A stretch of DNA of 44,604 bases, taken from contig CAMLDQ010000007.1 in NCBI GenBank assembly GCA_946478965.1, forward strand, positions 1-44,604, in the 5' to 3' direction. This stretch comes from an uncultured Methylobacillus sp. (lineage in GTDB: Bacteria; Pseudomonadota; Gammaproteobacteria; Burkholderiales; Methylophilaceae). Both the position numbers and the translations under genes were made by a program. The notes beneath the pieces were generated by a model. The model was not told the origin of the DNA, searched no databases, and saw only the letters and a list, made by a program, of their open reading frames with translations. Below, piece by piece: positions 20,922 through 29,457 of the stretch; positions within the stretch are counted from its first letter, which is position 1, and each line of letters starts with the position of its first letter.

Positions 20922-22084
20922 ATACGCTCTACGACATTGCGATCGTCGGCGGAGGGCCAGTAGGCGCGACGCTGGCATTGGCCTTGCGTGGCTACGGATT
21001 TTCGGTCGTTGTTCTGGAGGCGCATGAGGCGGGTGCGGCGAAACGCGATGCGCGCACTCTGGCGCTGTCGCAAGGCAGCCGCTTGATTCTGGAAAAGCTG
21101 GGCGTATGGGAGGCGTTGCAGCATGACGCTACGCCCATCGAAACCATACATGTTTCCCAGCGTGGCAGGTTCGGACGCACGGTGCTGCAGGCGCATGACG
21201 AAGGTCAAGTCGCACTGGGTTACGTCATAGCCTACGCCGCATTATGCGACGCGATTGATGCGCGTTTGGGGGAGGGGGCTGACTGCAGCATCGAATATGG
21301 GGTCCGTGCAGTATCCGTGACGCTTGATGACTCTTTTGCGACAGTTGTTTGCGAGAGGGGGGGGAGCGAGACGGCATTCAACGCACGACTGGTGGTTGTC
21401 GCTGATGGTGGACGCGGTCTGGGCGAATTGCCGGGCATGCATCGCGAGAGCAGAGACTATGGCCAGTCGGCGCTGGTTTGTCATGTCGAGTGCGAGCTGC
21501 CGCATGCCAATGTGGCATATGAGCGTTTTACGCCTGATGGGCCGGTGGCGTTGCTGCCCGAAGGAGTGCGAGGCTTTGCCCTGGTCTGGACGGCTGCCCC
21601 GGAAAACGCGGCGACCCTCTGTTCCATGGCGGAACAGGATTTCTTGTCGCGACTGCACCGGCATTTTGGAGACCGCGTCGGTCGATTCCTTTCGGTGAGC
21701 GGCCGAGCCATTTTTCCGCTCAAGCTGAGCAAGGTGAGGCCGGTTACCGGACGGCGCATTGCCGTGATCGGCAATGCCGCCCAGACTTTGCATCCGGTTG
21801 CAGGGCAAGGGTTCAATCTCGGCTTGCGCGATGCCTGGGAACTGGCAATGACAGTGCGTGATACCGCACGTGAGGCCGTTGGTGAAGCGCCCATGCTGGA
21901 GCGTTACCGAGTCCGGCGACGCCTGGATACCGGCGGGGGCATCTTTTTTACCGATTTTCTGGTGCGCGGCTTTTCCAGCGATTATCCCGGATTCGGCAAA
22001 GCAAGAGGACTCGGCTTGGCGGCTTGCGAGGTGCTGGCGCCGGCTCGGCATTTTGTAGCCGGGAAAATGAGTTTTGGAGCGTAG
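20906..22084 (+). CDS. ubiH: 2-octaprenyl-6-methoxyphenol hydroxylase-type monooxygenase UbiH
   Basis: An FAD-dependent aromatic hydroxylase of about 390 residues for ubiquinone biosynthesis. YDIAIVGGGPVGATLALAL is the FAD-binding Rossmann motif and VVADGGRG is the DG motif. GNAAQTLHPVAGQGFNLGLR is the second FAD motif in the form typical of UbiH. The start is either ATG at 20906 (16 bases into pepP) or GTG at 20918, which overlaps the pepP stop by four bases. The latter spacing resembles the other junctions of this operon. It is followed by a second family member. Confidence 0.92.
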   Translation: MDGAVNTLYDIAIVGGGPVGATLALALRGYGFSVVVLEAHEAGAAKRDARTLALSQGSRLILEKLGVWEALQHDATPIETIHVSQRGRFGRTVLQAHDEGQVALGYVIAYAALCDAIDARLGEGADCSIEYGVRAVSVTLDDSFATVVCERGGSETAFNARLVVVADGGRGLGELPGMHRESRDYGQSALVCHVECELPHANVAYERFTPDGPVALLPEGVRGFALVWTAAPENAATLCSMAEQDFLSRLHRHFGDRVGRFLSVSGRAIFPLKLSKVRPVTGRRIAVIGNAAQTLHPVAGQGFNLGLRDAWELAMTVRDTAREAVGEAPMLERYRVRRRLDTGGGIFFTDFLVRGFSSDYPGFGKARGLGLAACEVLAPARHFVAGKMSFGA

Positions 22085-22091
22085 GCACACT

Positions 22092-23264
22092 ATGACGAGC
22101 GATTTCGATATTGTGATCGTCGGTGGCGGGTTGGTCGGGGCCGCAACAGCACTGGCATTGCGTGATAGCGAGTTGCGTATTGCGCTTGTCGAGACGGCTT
22201 CGCCTCCGGCGTTGCCGGATGATGAAAGCTGGGACAGCCGCATCTATGCGATCAGTCCGGGGAATGCCCGCTTCCTCTCCCGGTTGGGAGCATGGGAAGC
22301 CATGGATGCCACCCGCATTGCGCCGATTGACGCGATGCACATCTGGGGCGATGACGGTGTGGCGCGGCTCGAATTCAATGCCTATGAAGCGCATGCGCCT
22401 AATCTCGGCTATATCGTCGAGAGTCGTTTGATGCAGGCTGCGTTGTGGCAAGCACTGGAGCGGGTGGAGAATATCACGCTGTTCAGCCGGGCGCGCTGCA
22501 CGCAAATTGTCTGGAAGGATGCGGCTGTAGAACTTGACCTGGAAGAAGGGTGCCGGCTGACAGGGACCCTGGTCGTTGGCGCGGATGGCGCTAACTCCTG
22601 GATTAGGCAGCAAGCTGGTTTGAGCGTCGAGCTCAGCGATTACAGACAAATGGGCGTGGTGGCCAATTTCCTTGCTGAATCGCCGCATCGGAATATCGCT
22701 CGGCAATGGTTCCGGGAAGATGGTGTTCTGGCGTGGCTGCCTTTGCCGGGAAACCATATTTCCATTGTCTGGTCGACCTCTCATACGCACGCGAAAATGC
22801 TGCTCGCAATGTCACCCGGCGTGTTTACGCAGGCAGTAGTGGATGCGGGCGATGGAGCGCTTGGCGGCTTGCAGATGGTTACTTCGCCAGCTGCATTTCC
22901 TCTACGCATGCAAACTGCCGAGAGTTTGGTCGGCACAAGGCTGGCGCTTGTCGGCGATGCTGCGCATCTGGTGCATCCCATGGCCGGGCAAGGCGTCAAC
23001 CTGGGTTTCCATGATGCTGAAAATCTGGCGCGGATACTGGCCGGTCGGAGTCCGCGCTTGGAGGTTGGAGATTATGGTTTGCTGCGCTGCTACGAGCGGT
23101 CTCGCAAGGCTGATATTCAGGCTATGCAAAGCCTCACGGGCGGGCTTCATGCGCTGTTCGGATGTGAAATTCCGGGCATTGCACGGCTGCGTAATTGGGG
23201 AATGGGATTCACAAACGGCCAGCAATGGCTAAAAAGGCGCTTGATGGCGCAGGCAATGACTTGA
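22092..23264 (+). CDS. UbiH/UbiF/UbiI-family FAD-dependent hydroxylase
   Basis: A 390-residue paralogue of the preceding gene, also a ubiquinone-ring hydroxylase by family. FDIVIVGGGLVGAATALAL, VVGADGANSWIRQQAG and VGDAAHLVHPMAGQGVNLGF are the FAD and DG motifs; the last block follows the UbiF/UbiI pattern rather than UbiH. ATG at 22092 lies seven bases after the ubiH stop; an in-frame TTG at 22074 is unlikely. Which ring carbon it hydroxylates (C1, C5 or C6) cannot be told from motifs. Confidence 0.9.
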   Translation: MTSDFDIVIVGGGLVGAATALALRDSELRIALVETASPPALPDDESWDSRIYAISPGNARFLSRLGAWEAMDATRIAPIDAMHIWGDDGVARLEFNAYEAHAPNLGYIVESRLMQAALWQALERVENITLFSRARCTQIVWKDAAVELDLEEGCRLTGTLVVGADGANSWIRQQAGLSVELSDYRQMGVVANFLAESPHRNIARQWFREDGVLAWLPLPGNHISIVWSTSHTHAKMLLAMSPGVFTQAVVDAGDGALGGLQMVTSPAAFPLRMQTAESLVGTRLALVGDAAHLVHPMAGQGVNLGFHDAENLARILAGRSPRLEVGDYGLLRCYERSRKADIQAMQSLTGGLHALFGCEIPGIARLRNWGMGFTNGQQWLKRRLMAQAMT

Positions 23265-23280
23265 AAAGGAAATGGGCCCG

Positions 23281-24000
23281 ATGTTGAAACAACTTACGGT
23301 AGGTGTTCTCGTTGGCGGGCTTGCAATACAAGCCTATGGCGATGAGGCGTCTCTTAAAAAAACCATAGAGACGGTATACCCTCGGATCAAGGTACAAAAC
23401 GTTACAAAAACTCCGTTCAACGGACTGTATGAGGTGTTCGTCGACGGGCAGATTTTCTATACAGACGAAAAATTCAGCTATCTGATCGCAGACGGAAAGC
23501 TGATCGATACGCAGAGCAAACGCAATTTGACGGCCGAACGCATGGAAATGCTTACGCGTGTGGACTTTTCCTCACTGCCATTGAAGAGCGCGATCAAGGT
23601 GGTAAAGGGGAATGGTAGCCGCAAACTGGTGGTGTTCTCGGATCCCGATTGCCCCTATTGCAAGAGACTGGAACAAAAAGAACTGGCGGGCATTACCGAC
23701 GTTACGATTTATACGTTTATGTACCCGCTCACTGAATTGCACCCGGACGCAGCCAACAAGTCCAAGGCAATCTGGTGTGCACCGGACAGGAACCGCGCCT
23801 GGCAGGACTGGATAGTCAAGGGGCAGCTGGTGAAGAATTCGCCAAACTGCGACACCCCGCTGGAGGCGATAGCTGCGCTCGGTAGGCAGCTTGGCATCAG
23901 CAGCACACCCACCTTGGTCTTCGAGAATGGCAAGCGCATGATGGGCGCATACCCTGCCCAGGACATAGAAAAGGAACTGGCCGCTGCCAAAAACCAGTAG
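23281..24000 (+). CDS. dsbC: Thiol:disulfide interchange protein DsbC
   Basis: A periplasmic disulfide isomerase of about 239 residues that corrects wrong disulfides. A signal peptide (LTVGVLVGGLAIQAYG) precedes the N-terminal dimerisation domain (FNGLYEVFVDGQIFYTDEKF). The thioredoxin domain follows, with active site DPDCPYCKRLEQK and the cis-Pro region GISSTPTLVFENG. ATG at 23281 has AAGGAA about ten bases upstream; ATG at 23272 would sit too close to it. A hairpin overlapping the stop codon ends the unit. Its likely clients include disulfide-bearing envelope proteins such as LptD. Confidence 0.93.
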   Translation: MLKQLTVGVLVGGLAIQAYGDEASLKKTIETVYPRIKVQNVTKTPFNGLYEVFVDGQIFYTDEKFSYLIADGKLIDTQSKRNLTAERMEMLTRVDFSSLPLKSAIKVVKGNGSRKLVVFSDPDCPYCKRLEQKELAGITDVTIYTFMYPLTELHPDAANKSKAIWCAPDRNRAWQDWIVKGQLVKNSPNCDTPLEAIAALGRQLGISSTPTLVFENGKRMMGAYPAQDIEKELAAAKNQ

Positions 24001-24016
24001 AAAAGCGACTGGTTTT
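23990..24016. terminator. Terminator hairpin between dsbC and pilC
   Basis: AAAACCAGT (23990-23998) pairs with ACTGGTTTT (24008-24016), a nine-base stem whose left arm overlaps the dsbC stop codon. On the minus strand the stem is followed by further T residues, so it can end the pilBC transcript as well. The plus-strand U-tract is short. Confidence 0.6.
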
Positions 24017-24056
24017 CAGAAGCAGCCCGCCTTGATTTGCAGGCGCCGGCTCTGCC

Positions 24057-25268
24057 TTAAACTGCTTCGCCCATTTTGAAGATGGGCAAATACATGGCGA
24101 TGACGAGGCCGCCAATGAGAGTGCCCAGTACCACCATGATGACAGGTTCCATCAAGCTTGAAATGGCCTCCACTGCATCATCGACTTCGCCTTCATAGAA
24201 GTCTGCAACTTTGGAAAGCATCGCGTCCAGCGCCCCGGACTCCTCGCCGATGGATACCATCTGCAGCACCATGTTCGGAAAAACTTCCGTATTCTGCATG
24301 GACACGGTGAGACTGGTCCCGGTCGTCACTTCGTTTTGTATGCGCTTGGTTGCGTCATAGTAAACACGGTTACCTGAAGCGCCGGCGACGGAATCAAGTG
24401 CATCGACCAAGGGGACGCCTGCGGCAAACATGGTGGAGAGCGTGCGGGCAAAACGGGCGATCGTTGCCTTGCGGATCAGTTCCCCGAAAATCGGCATTTT
24501 CAAAAGCAACCGATCCATGGTGGACTGCATTTTCTCCGAACGTTTCCAGGTGTAAAAGAAGAACCATAGACTGAAACCTATCGAGCCAAAAATCGCCCAC
24601 CAGTATTTGACGAAAAAGTCCGAAATATTGATGACGATGACCGTCGGCGCAGGCAGGTCGGCGCCGAAGTTAGAGAACAGGTCCTTGAATGCCGGAATCA
24701 CGAAAATCATGATCACGGCGGTAATGATGAAGGCGACGACCAGGATGGAAATCGGATAAAACAATGCCGACTTGATCTTGCTCTTGATCGCCAGAATCTT
24801 TTCCTTGTAGGTGGCCAGACGATCCAGCAGCGTATCGAGAATCCCCGCTTGCTCACCCGCTTGTACCAGGTTGCAGAACAGGTTGTCGAAGTAGAGCGGG
24901 TACTTGCGGAAAGCCTGGGAGAGGCTGCTGCCAGTTTCGACGTCGCTTTTGATGTCGGCCAGCAGTTTGGAAACGGACGGATTGCTATGACCTTTTCCGA
25001 CGATGTCGAACGATTGCAGCAACGGTACGCCAGATTTCATCATCGTGGCCAGCTGGCGGGTGAACAGCGTAATGTCTTTATCGGTAATCTTTCTTGCGCT
25101 ACCGAAGGCGCTTTGCTTCTTGATCTTGATGACGGTGATGCCCTGGCGGCGCAGCGTTGCCGTCACGAACGCAAGGCCGGAGCCCTTCATTTCCCCCTTC
25201 AGTCTCTTGCCGCGCTTGTCTGTGCCTTCCCAGACAAACGTGGTTTCCTTCGCGGAATTGGCAGCCAT
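24057..25268 (-). CDS. pilC: Type IV pilus inner-membrane platform protein PilC
   Basis: A 403-residue GspF/PilC polytopic protein that anchors the assembly ATPase at the inner membrane. Two T2SSF repeats are visible (FTRQLATMMKSGVPLLQSFD near residue 70 and FARTLSTMFAAGVPLVDALD near 270). Three hydrophobic segments are seen: ALFYPISILVVAFIITAVIM, WAIFGSIGFSLWFFFYTW, and the C-terminal PVIMVVLGTLIGGLVIAMYL. It is directly downstream of pilB. A prepilin peptidase gene (pilD), which often follows, is absent here; dsbC is the convergent neighbour instead. Confidence 0.95.
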   Translation of the reverse strand: MAANSAKETTFVWEGTDKRGKRLKGEMKGSGLAFVTATLRRQGITVIKIKKQSAFGSARKITDKDITLFTRQLATMMKSGVPLLQSFDIVGKGHSNPSVSKLLADIKSDVETGSSLSQAFRKYPLYFDNLFCNLVQAGEQAGILDTLLDRLATYKEKILAIKSKIKSALFYPISILVVAFIITAVIMIFVIPAFKDLFSNFGADLPAPTVIVINISDFFVKYWWAIFGSIGFSLWFFFYTWKRSEKMQSTMDRLLLKMPIFGELIRKATIARFARTLSTMFAAGVPLVDALDSVAGASGNRVYYDATKRIQNEVTTGTSLTVSMQNTEVFPNMVLQMVSIGEESGALDAMLSKVADFYEGEVDDAVEAISSLMEPVIMVVLGTLIGGLVIAMYLPIFKMGEAV

Positions 25269-25280
25269 AGAGTTCCCTTT

Positions 25281-27005
25281 TTATTCGTTGGTACAGGCTT
25301 CGACTTCTTCCAGCGAAGTGAGGCCTTGTTTTACTTTGAGTAGTCCAGATTGGCGCAAGTCCTTTACACCTTCACGGCGCGCCTGATCGGAGATGTCGTG
25401 TGCGGTACCGTTTTTCATGATGATACGGCTCATCTCGTCGGTAATGGGCATGACTTGATAAATGCCCACTCGGCCTTTGTAGCCACTGCCATTGCAGGCG
25501 TCGCACCCGCCCTCTTTGGGCCCGTAAAGCTGCCAACTTCCATCGAGGTCCGCTTCCTGGAATCCGGCGCGTAGCAAGGCTTCTTTCGGAATTTCGATCG
25601 GCTGTTTGCAGTTTTTGCAGAGCCGCCGCGCGAGCCGCTGCGCAGTAATGAGAATGACCGATGAAGCAATGTTGAACGGTGCCACCCCCATGTTCAGGAG
25701 CCGGGAGAGGGTGCCGGGAGCATCGTTGGTATGCAGGGTCGACAGCACCATGTGACCAGTTTGTGCTGCCTTGATGGCGATGTCGGCCGTTTCCAGGTCG
25801 CGGATTTCGCCTACCATGATAACGTCTGGATCCTGGCGCAGAAAAGATTTCAGCGCGGCTGCAAACGTGAGGCCGGCCTTGTCATTGACATTGACCTGGT
25901 TCACTCCGGGCAGATTGATTTCAGCCGGGTCTTCCGCTGTCGAAATGTTGACGCCAGGCTCATTCAGAATGTTCAGGCAGGTGTAGAGAGAGACAGTTTT
26001 CCCGGAGCCTGTAGGGCCGGTGACAAGCACCATGCCGTAGGGACGCTGTACCGCGCTGAGCAGCGCCTCCTTCTGCTCTGGTTCGTAACCCAGGGCCTCA
26101 ATGCCGAGGGTGGCACTGGAAGGATCCAGAATCCGCATCACGATTTTTTCACCCTGCAGCGTTGGCAGCGTGCTGACCCGGAAATCGATGGCGCGGCTCT
26201 TGGATAGCACCAGTTTCATCCGGCCATCTTGCGGCACACGCTTTTCCGAAATGTCCATGCTGGAAATAACCTTGATCCGCGAGGCGATCTTGTCTTTGAT
26301 CGCGAGAGGTGGGCGGGCAATTTCGCGTAGCACGCCGTCGACACGATAGCGGATTCGGTAAAATTTCTCATAGGGTTCGAAATGGAGGTCGGAGGCTCCC
26401 ATGTTGATCGCATCCAGCAAGGTTTTCTGGATGTATTTGACAACCGGCGCATCGTCGATGTCTGCAGTGGAGGCTTCGGATTCCGCCGATTGTTCATCGC
26501 CTTGAATATCGAGATCGATGTCATCATCGGTGCCTAGCGACTTCAGCGTAGTATCGCTATCTTCGACAATCTTGCTGATCCACCTCCCTAGTTTGTCATC
26601 TTCGACAACGACAGGGGAGAGCGCCATGCCGACCTGGAACTGGACTTCGTCCAGCGCATGCAGGTTGGTCGGGTCGGAAAGCGCGACGAAGAGCGTATTC
26701 CCGCGGTTTTGCAAGGCCATGACCCGATAGGTTTGCATCAGTTTCGCGTCAATGGCTTTTTGCGGCAGGTAGTCGGAATTGAGTGTGCTGAGGTCGAACA
26801 GCGGAAACCCGAAAGCCGATGCGGCAGTTTCGGCAATCTGGAGCGGAGAGATCTTTCGGCTTTGAGCTAGCTGGGTAACGAAGGGAACGCCGTGCGTGCC
26901 AGCCTGCTCCTGAATGGCCTCTGCCTCGGGCTCCGAGAGAAGCTTTTCTTGCACCAGCATGCGGGCAAGCCCGCCAAGTTTGGTTGAGGTGGCTGCAGCA
27001 ACCAT
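25281..27005 (-). CDS. pilB: Type IV pilus assembly ATPase PilB
   Basis: A 574-residue hexameric ATPase that powers pilus extension. The N-terminal MshEN/GspE-type domain (about residues 10-150) is followed by the catalytic domain. That domain has Walker A GPTGSGKT (residues 330-337), an Asp box (ISTAEDPAEI), Walker B (VIMVGEIRDLETADIAI) and a His box (GHMVLSTLHTNDAPG). A tetracysteine zinc site (CKNCK and CDACNGSGYKGR) is the PilB/GspE signature. The ribosome-binding site before the ATG at 27005 is weak. pilC follows 12 bases downstream. Confidence 0.96.
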   Translation of the reverse strand: MVAAATSTKLGGLARMLVQEKLLSEPEAEAIQEQAGTHGVPFVTQLAQSRKISPLQIAETAASAFGFPLFDLSTLNSDYLPQKAIDAKLMQTYRVMALQNRGNTLFVALSDPTNLHALDEVQFQVGMALSPVVVEDDKLGRWISKIVEDSDTTLKSLGTDDDIDLDIQGDEQSAESEASTADIDDAPVVKYIQKTLLDAINMGASDLHFEPYEKFYRIRYRVDGVLREIARPPLAIKDKIASRIKVISSMDISEKRVPQDGRMKLVLSKSRAIDFRVSTLPTLQGEKIVMRILDPSSATLGIEALGYEPEQKEALLSAVQRPYGMVLVTGPTGSGKTVSLYTCLNILNEPGVNISTAEDPAEINLPGVNQVNVNDKAGLTFAAALKSFLRQDPDVIMVGEIRDLETADIAIKAAQTGHMVLSTLHTNDAPGTLSRLLNMGVAPFNIASSVILITAQRLARRLCKNCKQPIEIPKEALLRAGFQEADLDGSWQLYGPKEGGCDACNGSGYKGRVGIYQVMPITDEMSRIIMKNGTAHDISDQARREGVKDLRQSGLLKVKQGLTSLEEVEACTNE

Positions 27006-27007
27006 AT

Positions 27008-27115
27008 TTAGCGTTTCTTCATGGAGGAAATGTCGACATTACCTTGGAAAAGCGTATGCTCCGGCCAATGATGCACGTTGGGGCAGTATTTGTAAAGGAT
27101 GTGACGGATAATCAT
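27008..27115 (-). CDS. Possible 35-codon leader ORF upstream of pilB
   Basis: An ATG at 27115 (minus strand), preceded by GGGGTGG, opens a 35-codon frame ending in TAA at 27008-27010, two bases before the pilB ATG. A longer version starts at 27196 (62 codons). The predicted peptide begins MIIRHILYKYC and ends SSMKKR; it is basic and unlike any family I know. Position and coupling are suggestive, but this could be chance. Confidence 0.2.
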   Translation of the reverse strand: MIIRHILYKYCPNVHHWPEHTLFQGNVDISSMKKR

Positions 27116-27206
27116 TTGGCCACCCCGCTGGGGGCCGCGCGGGAATTGAATGAGCAGGAAATTCAAATTTGTCAACAAAATTCCAGCAATACCCATAAGA
27201 AATGTC

Positions 27207-27235
27207 TTGACTTATTTAATTAACCAACGTAAAAC
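27207..27235 (+). promoter_or_regulatory. Promoter of the cold-shock gene
   Basis: TTGACT (27207-27212), a 17-base AT-rich spacer, and TAAAAC (27230-27235). The predicted start near 27242 gives a leader of about 100 bases. Long leaders are usual for cspA-type genes, where leader structure controls translation at low temperature. Confidence 0.55.
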
Positions 27236-27345
27236 GCAAGCAGGCGTTTGGATTCAAGTATTTTTGTGGCCGGCAACACCGACTTAAGGTCTTGAAGTAC
27301 AAACTTTTGGGGCGCCTCCTCTGGTTTTATGCAAGGAAGTAACAA

Positions 27346-27549
27346 ATGGCAACTGGTACCGTGAAGTGGTTCAATGATTCCAAGGGGTTCGGTTTCATTA
27401 CCCCTGATGAAGGCGGTGACGATCTGTTCGCGCATTTTTCCGCGATTGTCGCAACCGGCTACAAGAGTCTCAAGGAAGGCGATAAGGTGACGTTTGACGT
27501 TACCGAAGGCCCAAAGGGCAAGCAGGCCTCCAATATTCAGAAGGCCTGA
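27346..27549 (+). CDS. Cold-shock protein (CspA family)
   Basis: A 67-residue single-domain OB-fold RNA chaperone. [18 protein letters not shown] contains RNP1 (KGFGFI) and [10 protein letters not shown] contains RNP2. The length and the C-terminal [11 protein letters not shown] fit CspA-type proteins, but the exact paralogue cannot be named. AAGGAAG precedes the ATG by six bases. It is monocistronic with its own promoter and terminator. Confidence 0.95.
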   Translation: MATGTVKWFNDSKGFGFITPDEGGDDLFAHFSAIVATGYKSLKEGDKVTFDVTEGPKGKQASNIQKA

Positions 27550-27563
27550 ACACAGACTTCTTG

Positions 27564-27590
27564 AAAGCGACCTCGGCGGGTCGCTTTGTC
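27564..27590 (+). terminator. Terminator downstream of the cold-shock gene
   Basis: AAAGCGACC (27564-27572) pairs with GGTCGCTTT (27579-27587) around a six-base loop, with a modest T-rich tail that runs into the icd stop codon. It separates the two convergent genes. Confidence 0.75.
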
Positions 27591-27593
27591 TTG

Positions 27594-28832
27594 TTACATT
27601 TGGCGGATAATCTCTTCGCCGAACTGTGAGCATGTCACCTGCGTCGCGCCGTCCATCTGGGACGCGAAGTCGTGGGTGACTCGTTTTTCCGCAATTGCCT
27701 TGCCGACTCCTTGCAATATCCTGTCAGCGGCCTCTACCCAGCCCATGTGGCGCAGCATCATTTCGGCCGAAAGAATCAGTGATGAAGGATTGGCCAGATC
27801 TTGGCCGGCGATTTTTGGAGCTGTGCCGTGCGTGGCCTCGAACATGGCCACGGTGTCGGACAGGTTGGCGCCCGGCGCAATGCCGATGCCGCCAACCTGC
27901 GCAGCCAGCGCGTCGGAGATGTAATCCCCGTTCAGGTTCAGGGTGGCAACGACATCGTGATCTTCCGGATGGAGGAGAATTTCCTGCAGGAAAGCGTCGG
28001 CAATGCAGTCCTTGACAATCAGGCCGTCAGGCAAAGCACACCAAGGGCCGCCGTCGATTTCTACCGCTCCAAATTCCTTTTTGGCCAGTTCGTAACCCCA
28101 TGTCTTGAAGCCGCCCTCAGTAAATTTCATGATGTTGCCCTTGTGCACGATGGTGACGGACTTGCGCCCGTTGTCGATCGCGTACTGAATGGCTTTGCGG
28201 ATCAGTCGCTTGCTGCCGTCTTCGGAAACCGGCTTGATCCCGATGGCAGAGCATTCCGGGAAGCGGATTTTCTTGCGCACGCCCATGTCGCTCAGGAAAG
28301 TGACGACTTTCTTGACCTCATCCGTGCCGGCTGCCCATTCGATGCCGGCGTAGATGTCTTCGGTGTTTTCGCGGAAAATCACCATGTCGGTCTTTTCCGG
28401 ATGTTTGACCGGGCTGGGTACGCCCTGAAAGTACTGCACTGGGCGCAAGCACACATAAAGGTCCAGTTCCTGGCGCAGCGTGACGTTGAGCGAGCGGATG
28501 CCGCCGCCCACGGGGGTGGTCAGCGGCCCCTTGATCGAGATGACGTAATCCTTGACCGCTTGCATGGTTTCTTCCGGCAGCCAGGTATTGTCGCCATAGG
28601 TTTTGACCGCTTTTTCTCCGGCATAAACTTCCATCCAAGCGATGGAGCGGGTGTCGCCATAGGCCTTGCGGACGGCTGCATCCACGACTTTCTTCATTGG
28701 CGGGGTGATGTCGACACCGATGCCATCGCCTTCGATAAATGGGATAATCGGGCGGTTGGGGACGTTCAGGCTATTGTCGGCGTTGACCGTTATTTTTTTC
28801 CCGTCGATAGGCACACTAATTTTTTGGGACAT
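27594..28832 (-). CDS. icd: Isocitrate dehydrogenase (icd family; coenzyme preference uncertain)
   Basis: A 412-residue homodimeric-type isocitrate dehydrogenase of the E. coli Icd family, which makes 2-oxoglutarate in the TCA cycle. The substrate-binding block [20 protein letters not shown] and the conserved [10 protein letters not shown] and GMG-like dinucleotide regions are clear. Around the coenzyme pocket, E. coli Tyr345, Val351, Tyr391 and Arg395 correspond here to I341, A347, H387 and S391. Lys344 is kept as K340. Those tyrosines and the arginine contact the NADP 2'-phosphate in E. coli, so NADP preference should not be assumed. CAGGAG lies upstream of the ATG. The gene diverges from rluE. 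Confidence 0.95.
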   Translation of the reverse strand: MSQKISVPIDGKKITVNADNSLNVPNRPIIPFIEGDGIGVDITPPMKKVVDAAVRKAYGDTRSIAWMEVYAGEKAVKTYGDNTWLPEETMQAVKDYVISIKGPLTTPVGGGIRSLNVTLRQELDLYVCLRPVQYFQGVPSPVKHPEKTDMVIFRENTEDIYAGIEWAAGTDEVKKVVTFLSDMGVRKKIRFPECSAIGIKPVSEDGSKRLIRKAIQYAIDNGRKSVTIVHKGNIMKFTEGGFKTWGYELAKKEFGAVEIDGGPWCALPDGLIVKDCIADAFLQEILLHPEDHDVVATLNLNGDYISDALAAQVGGIGIAPGANLSDTVAMFEATHGTAPKIAGQDLANPSSLILSAEMMLRHMGWVEAADRILQGVGKAIAEKRVTHDFASQMDGATQVTCSQFGEEIIRQM

Positions 28833-28861
28833 CGAAAAGACTCCTGGATGCGTGATTTTGA

Positions 28862-29419
28862 ATGCTGATCCTGTTCAATAAACCTTATGGGGTTGTCTGC
28901 CAATTTAGCGAACACGAAGCCCACCCGACCCTGAAGGACTATATTCCGATTCCGGGGGTCTATGCGGCAGGACGGCTCGATACCGACAGCGAGGGATTGC
29001 TTATTCTAACCGATGATGGTGCTCTGCAACATCGCATAGCGCACCCCAAACACAAGCAGCCGAAAATTTACTGGGCGCAGGTGGAAGGTGTGCCCGATGA
29101 CGACGCGCTACAGCAATTGCGCAAAGGGGTCGACCTGGGAGATTTTGTCACCCGGCCAGCCAAGGCATGCATCATCGACGAACCTCCTGGAATTTGGCCG
29201 CGTAATCCGCCGATCCGGGAGCGCAAGGCCATACCGACGACCTGGGTCGAACTGGAAATATCCGAAGGCAAGAACCGGCAGGTACGGCGAATGACGGCCA
29301 AGGTCGGTTATCCCACGCTGAGGCTGATCAGGGCGGCTATCGGATCGTACACCCTGCAGGGGTTGCTGCCCGGGGAGTGGCGACATCTGGATCGACCGGC
29401 TACGGCAAGCATGCCGTAG
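28862..29419 (+). CDS. rluE: 23S rRNA pseudouridine synthase RluE-type
   Basis: A 185-residue RsuA-family pseudouridine synthase. [14 protein letters not shown] opens the protein. [19 protein letters not shown] holds the catalytic Asp ([11 protein letters not shown]), and [21 protein letters not shown] is the C-terminal family block. There is no S4 domain, and the length and N-terminus match RluE, which modifies U2457 in E. coli 23S rRNA. The ATG has no strong ribosome-binding site. A short inverted repeat TACGGC/GCCGTA (29401-29418) covers the last codons. Confidence 0.88.
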   Translation: MLILFNKPYGVVCQFSEHEAHPTLKDYIPIPGVYAAGRLDTDSEGLLILTDDGALQHRIAHPKHKQPKIYWAQVEGVPDDDALQQLRKGVDLGDFVTRPAKACIIDEPPGIWPRNPPIRERKAIPTTWVELEISEGKNRQVRRMTAKVGYPTLRLIRAAIGSYTLQGLLPGEWRHLDRPATASMP

Positions 29420-29457
29420 CCATGATCTCAAAGACTGAATTGACGGCAGGAGCAGCA

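Larger units (their letters stand above)
27006..27345. promoter_or_regulatory. Divergent intergenic region pilB / cold-shock gene (340 bp)
   Basis: The right part holds a sigma-70-like promoter for the cold-shock gene (27207-27235) and its roughly 100-base leader. On the minus strand a perfect TTGACA (27170-27175) could be the pilB -35, but the hexamer 17 bases on (CATTCA) is a poor -10. A short minus-strand open frame ends just before pilB. I looked for a sigma-54 (GG-N10-GC) element and did not find a convincing one. No RNA gene was seen. Confidence 0.5.

Noticed and set aside
27006..27200. Sigma-54 (GG-N10-GC) promoter for pilB
   Set aside because: TGG...GC pairs near 27060 have the wrong spacing (11 instead of 10) and lack the rest of the consensus.
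27801..28868. Plus-strand open frame (355 codons) opposite icd
   Set aside because: Antisense to icd, no family similarity, and it would run into the rluE start.
29401..29418. Inverted repeat TACGGC/GCCGTA at the end of rluE as a terminator
   Set aside because: Only six base pairs and no T-run; the next gene follows closely on the same strand.
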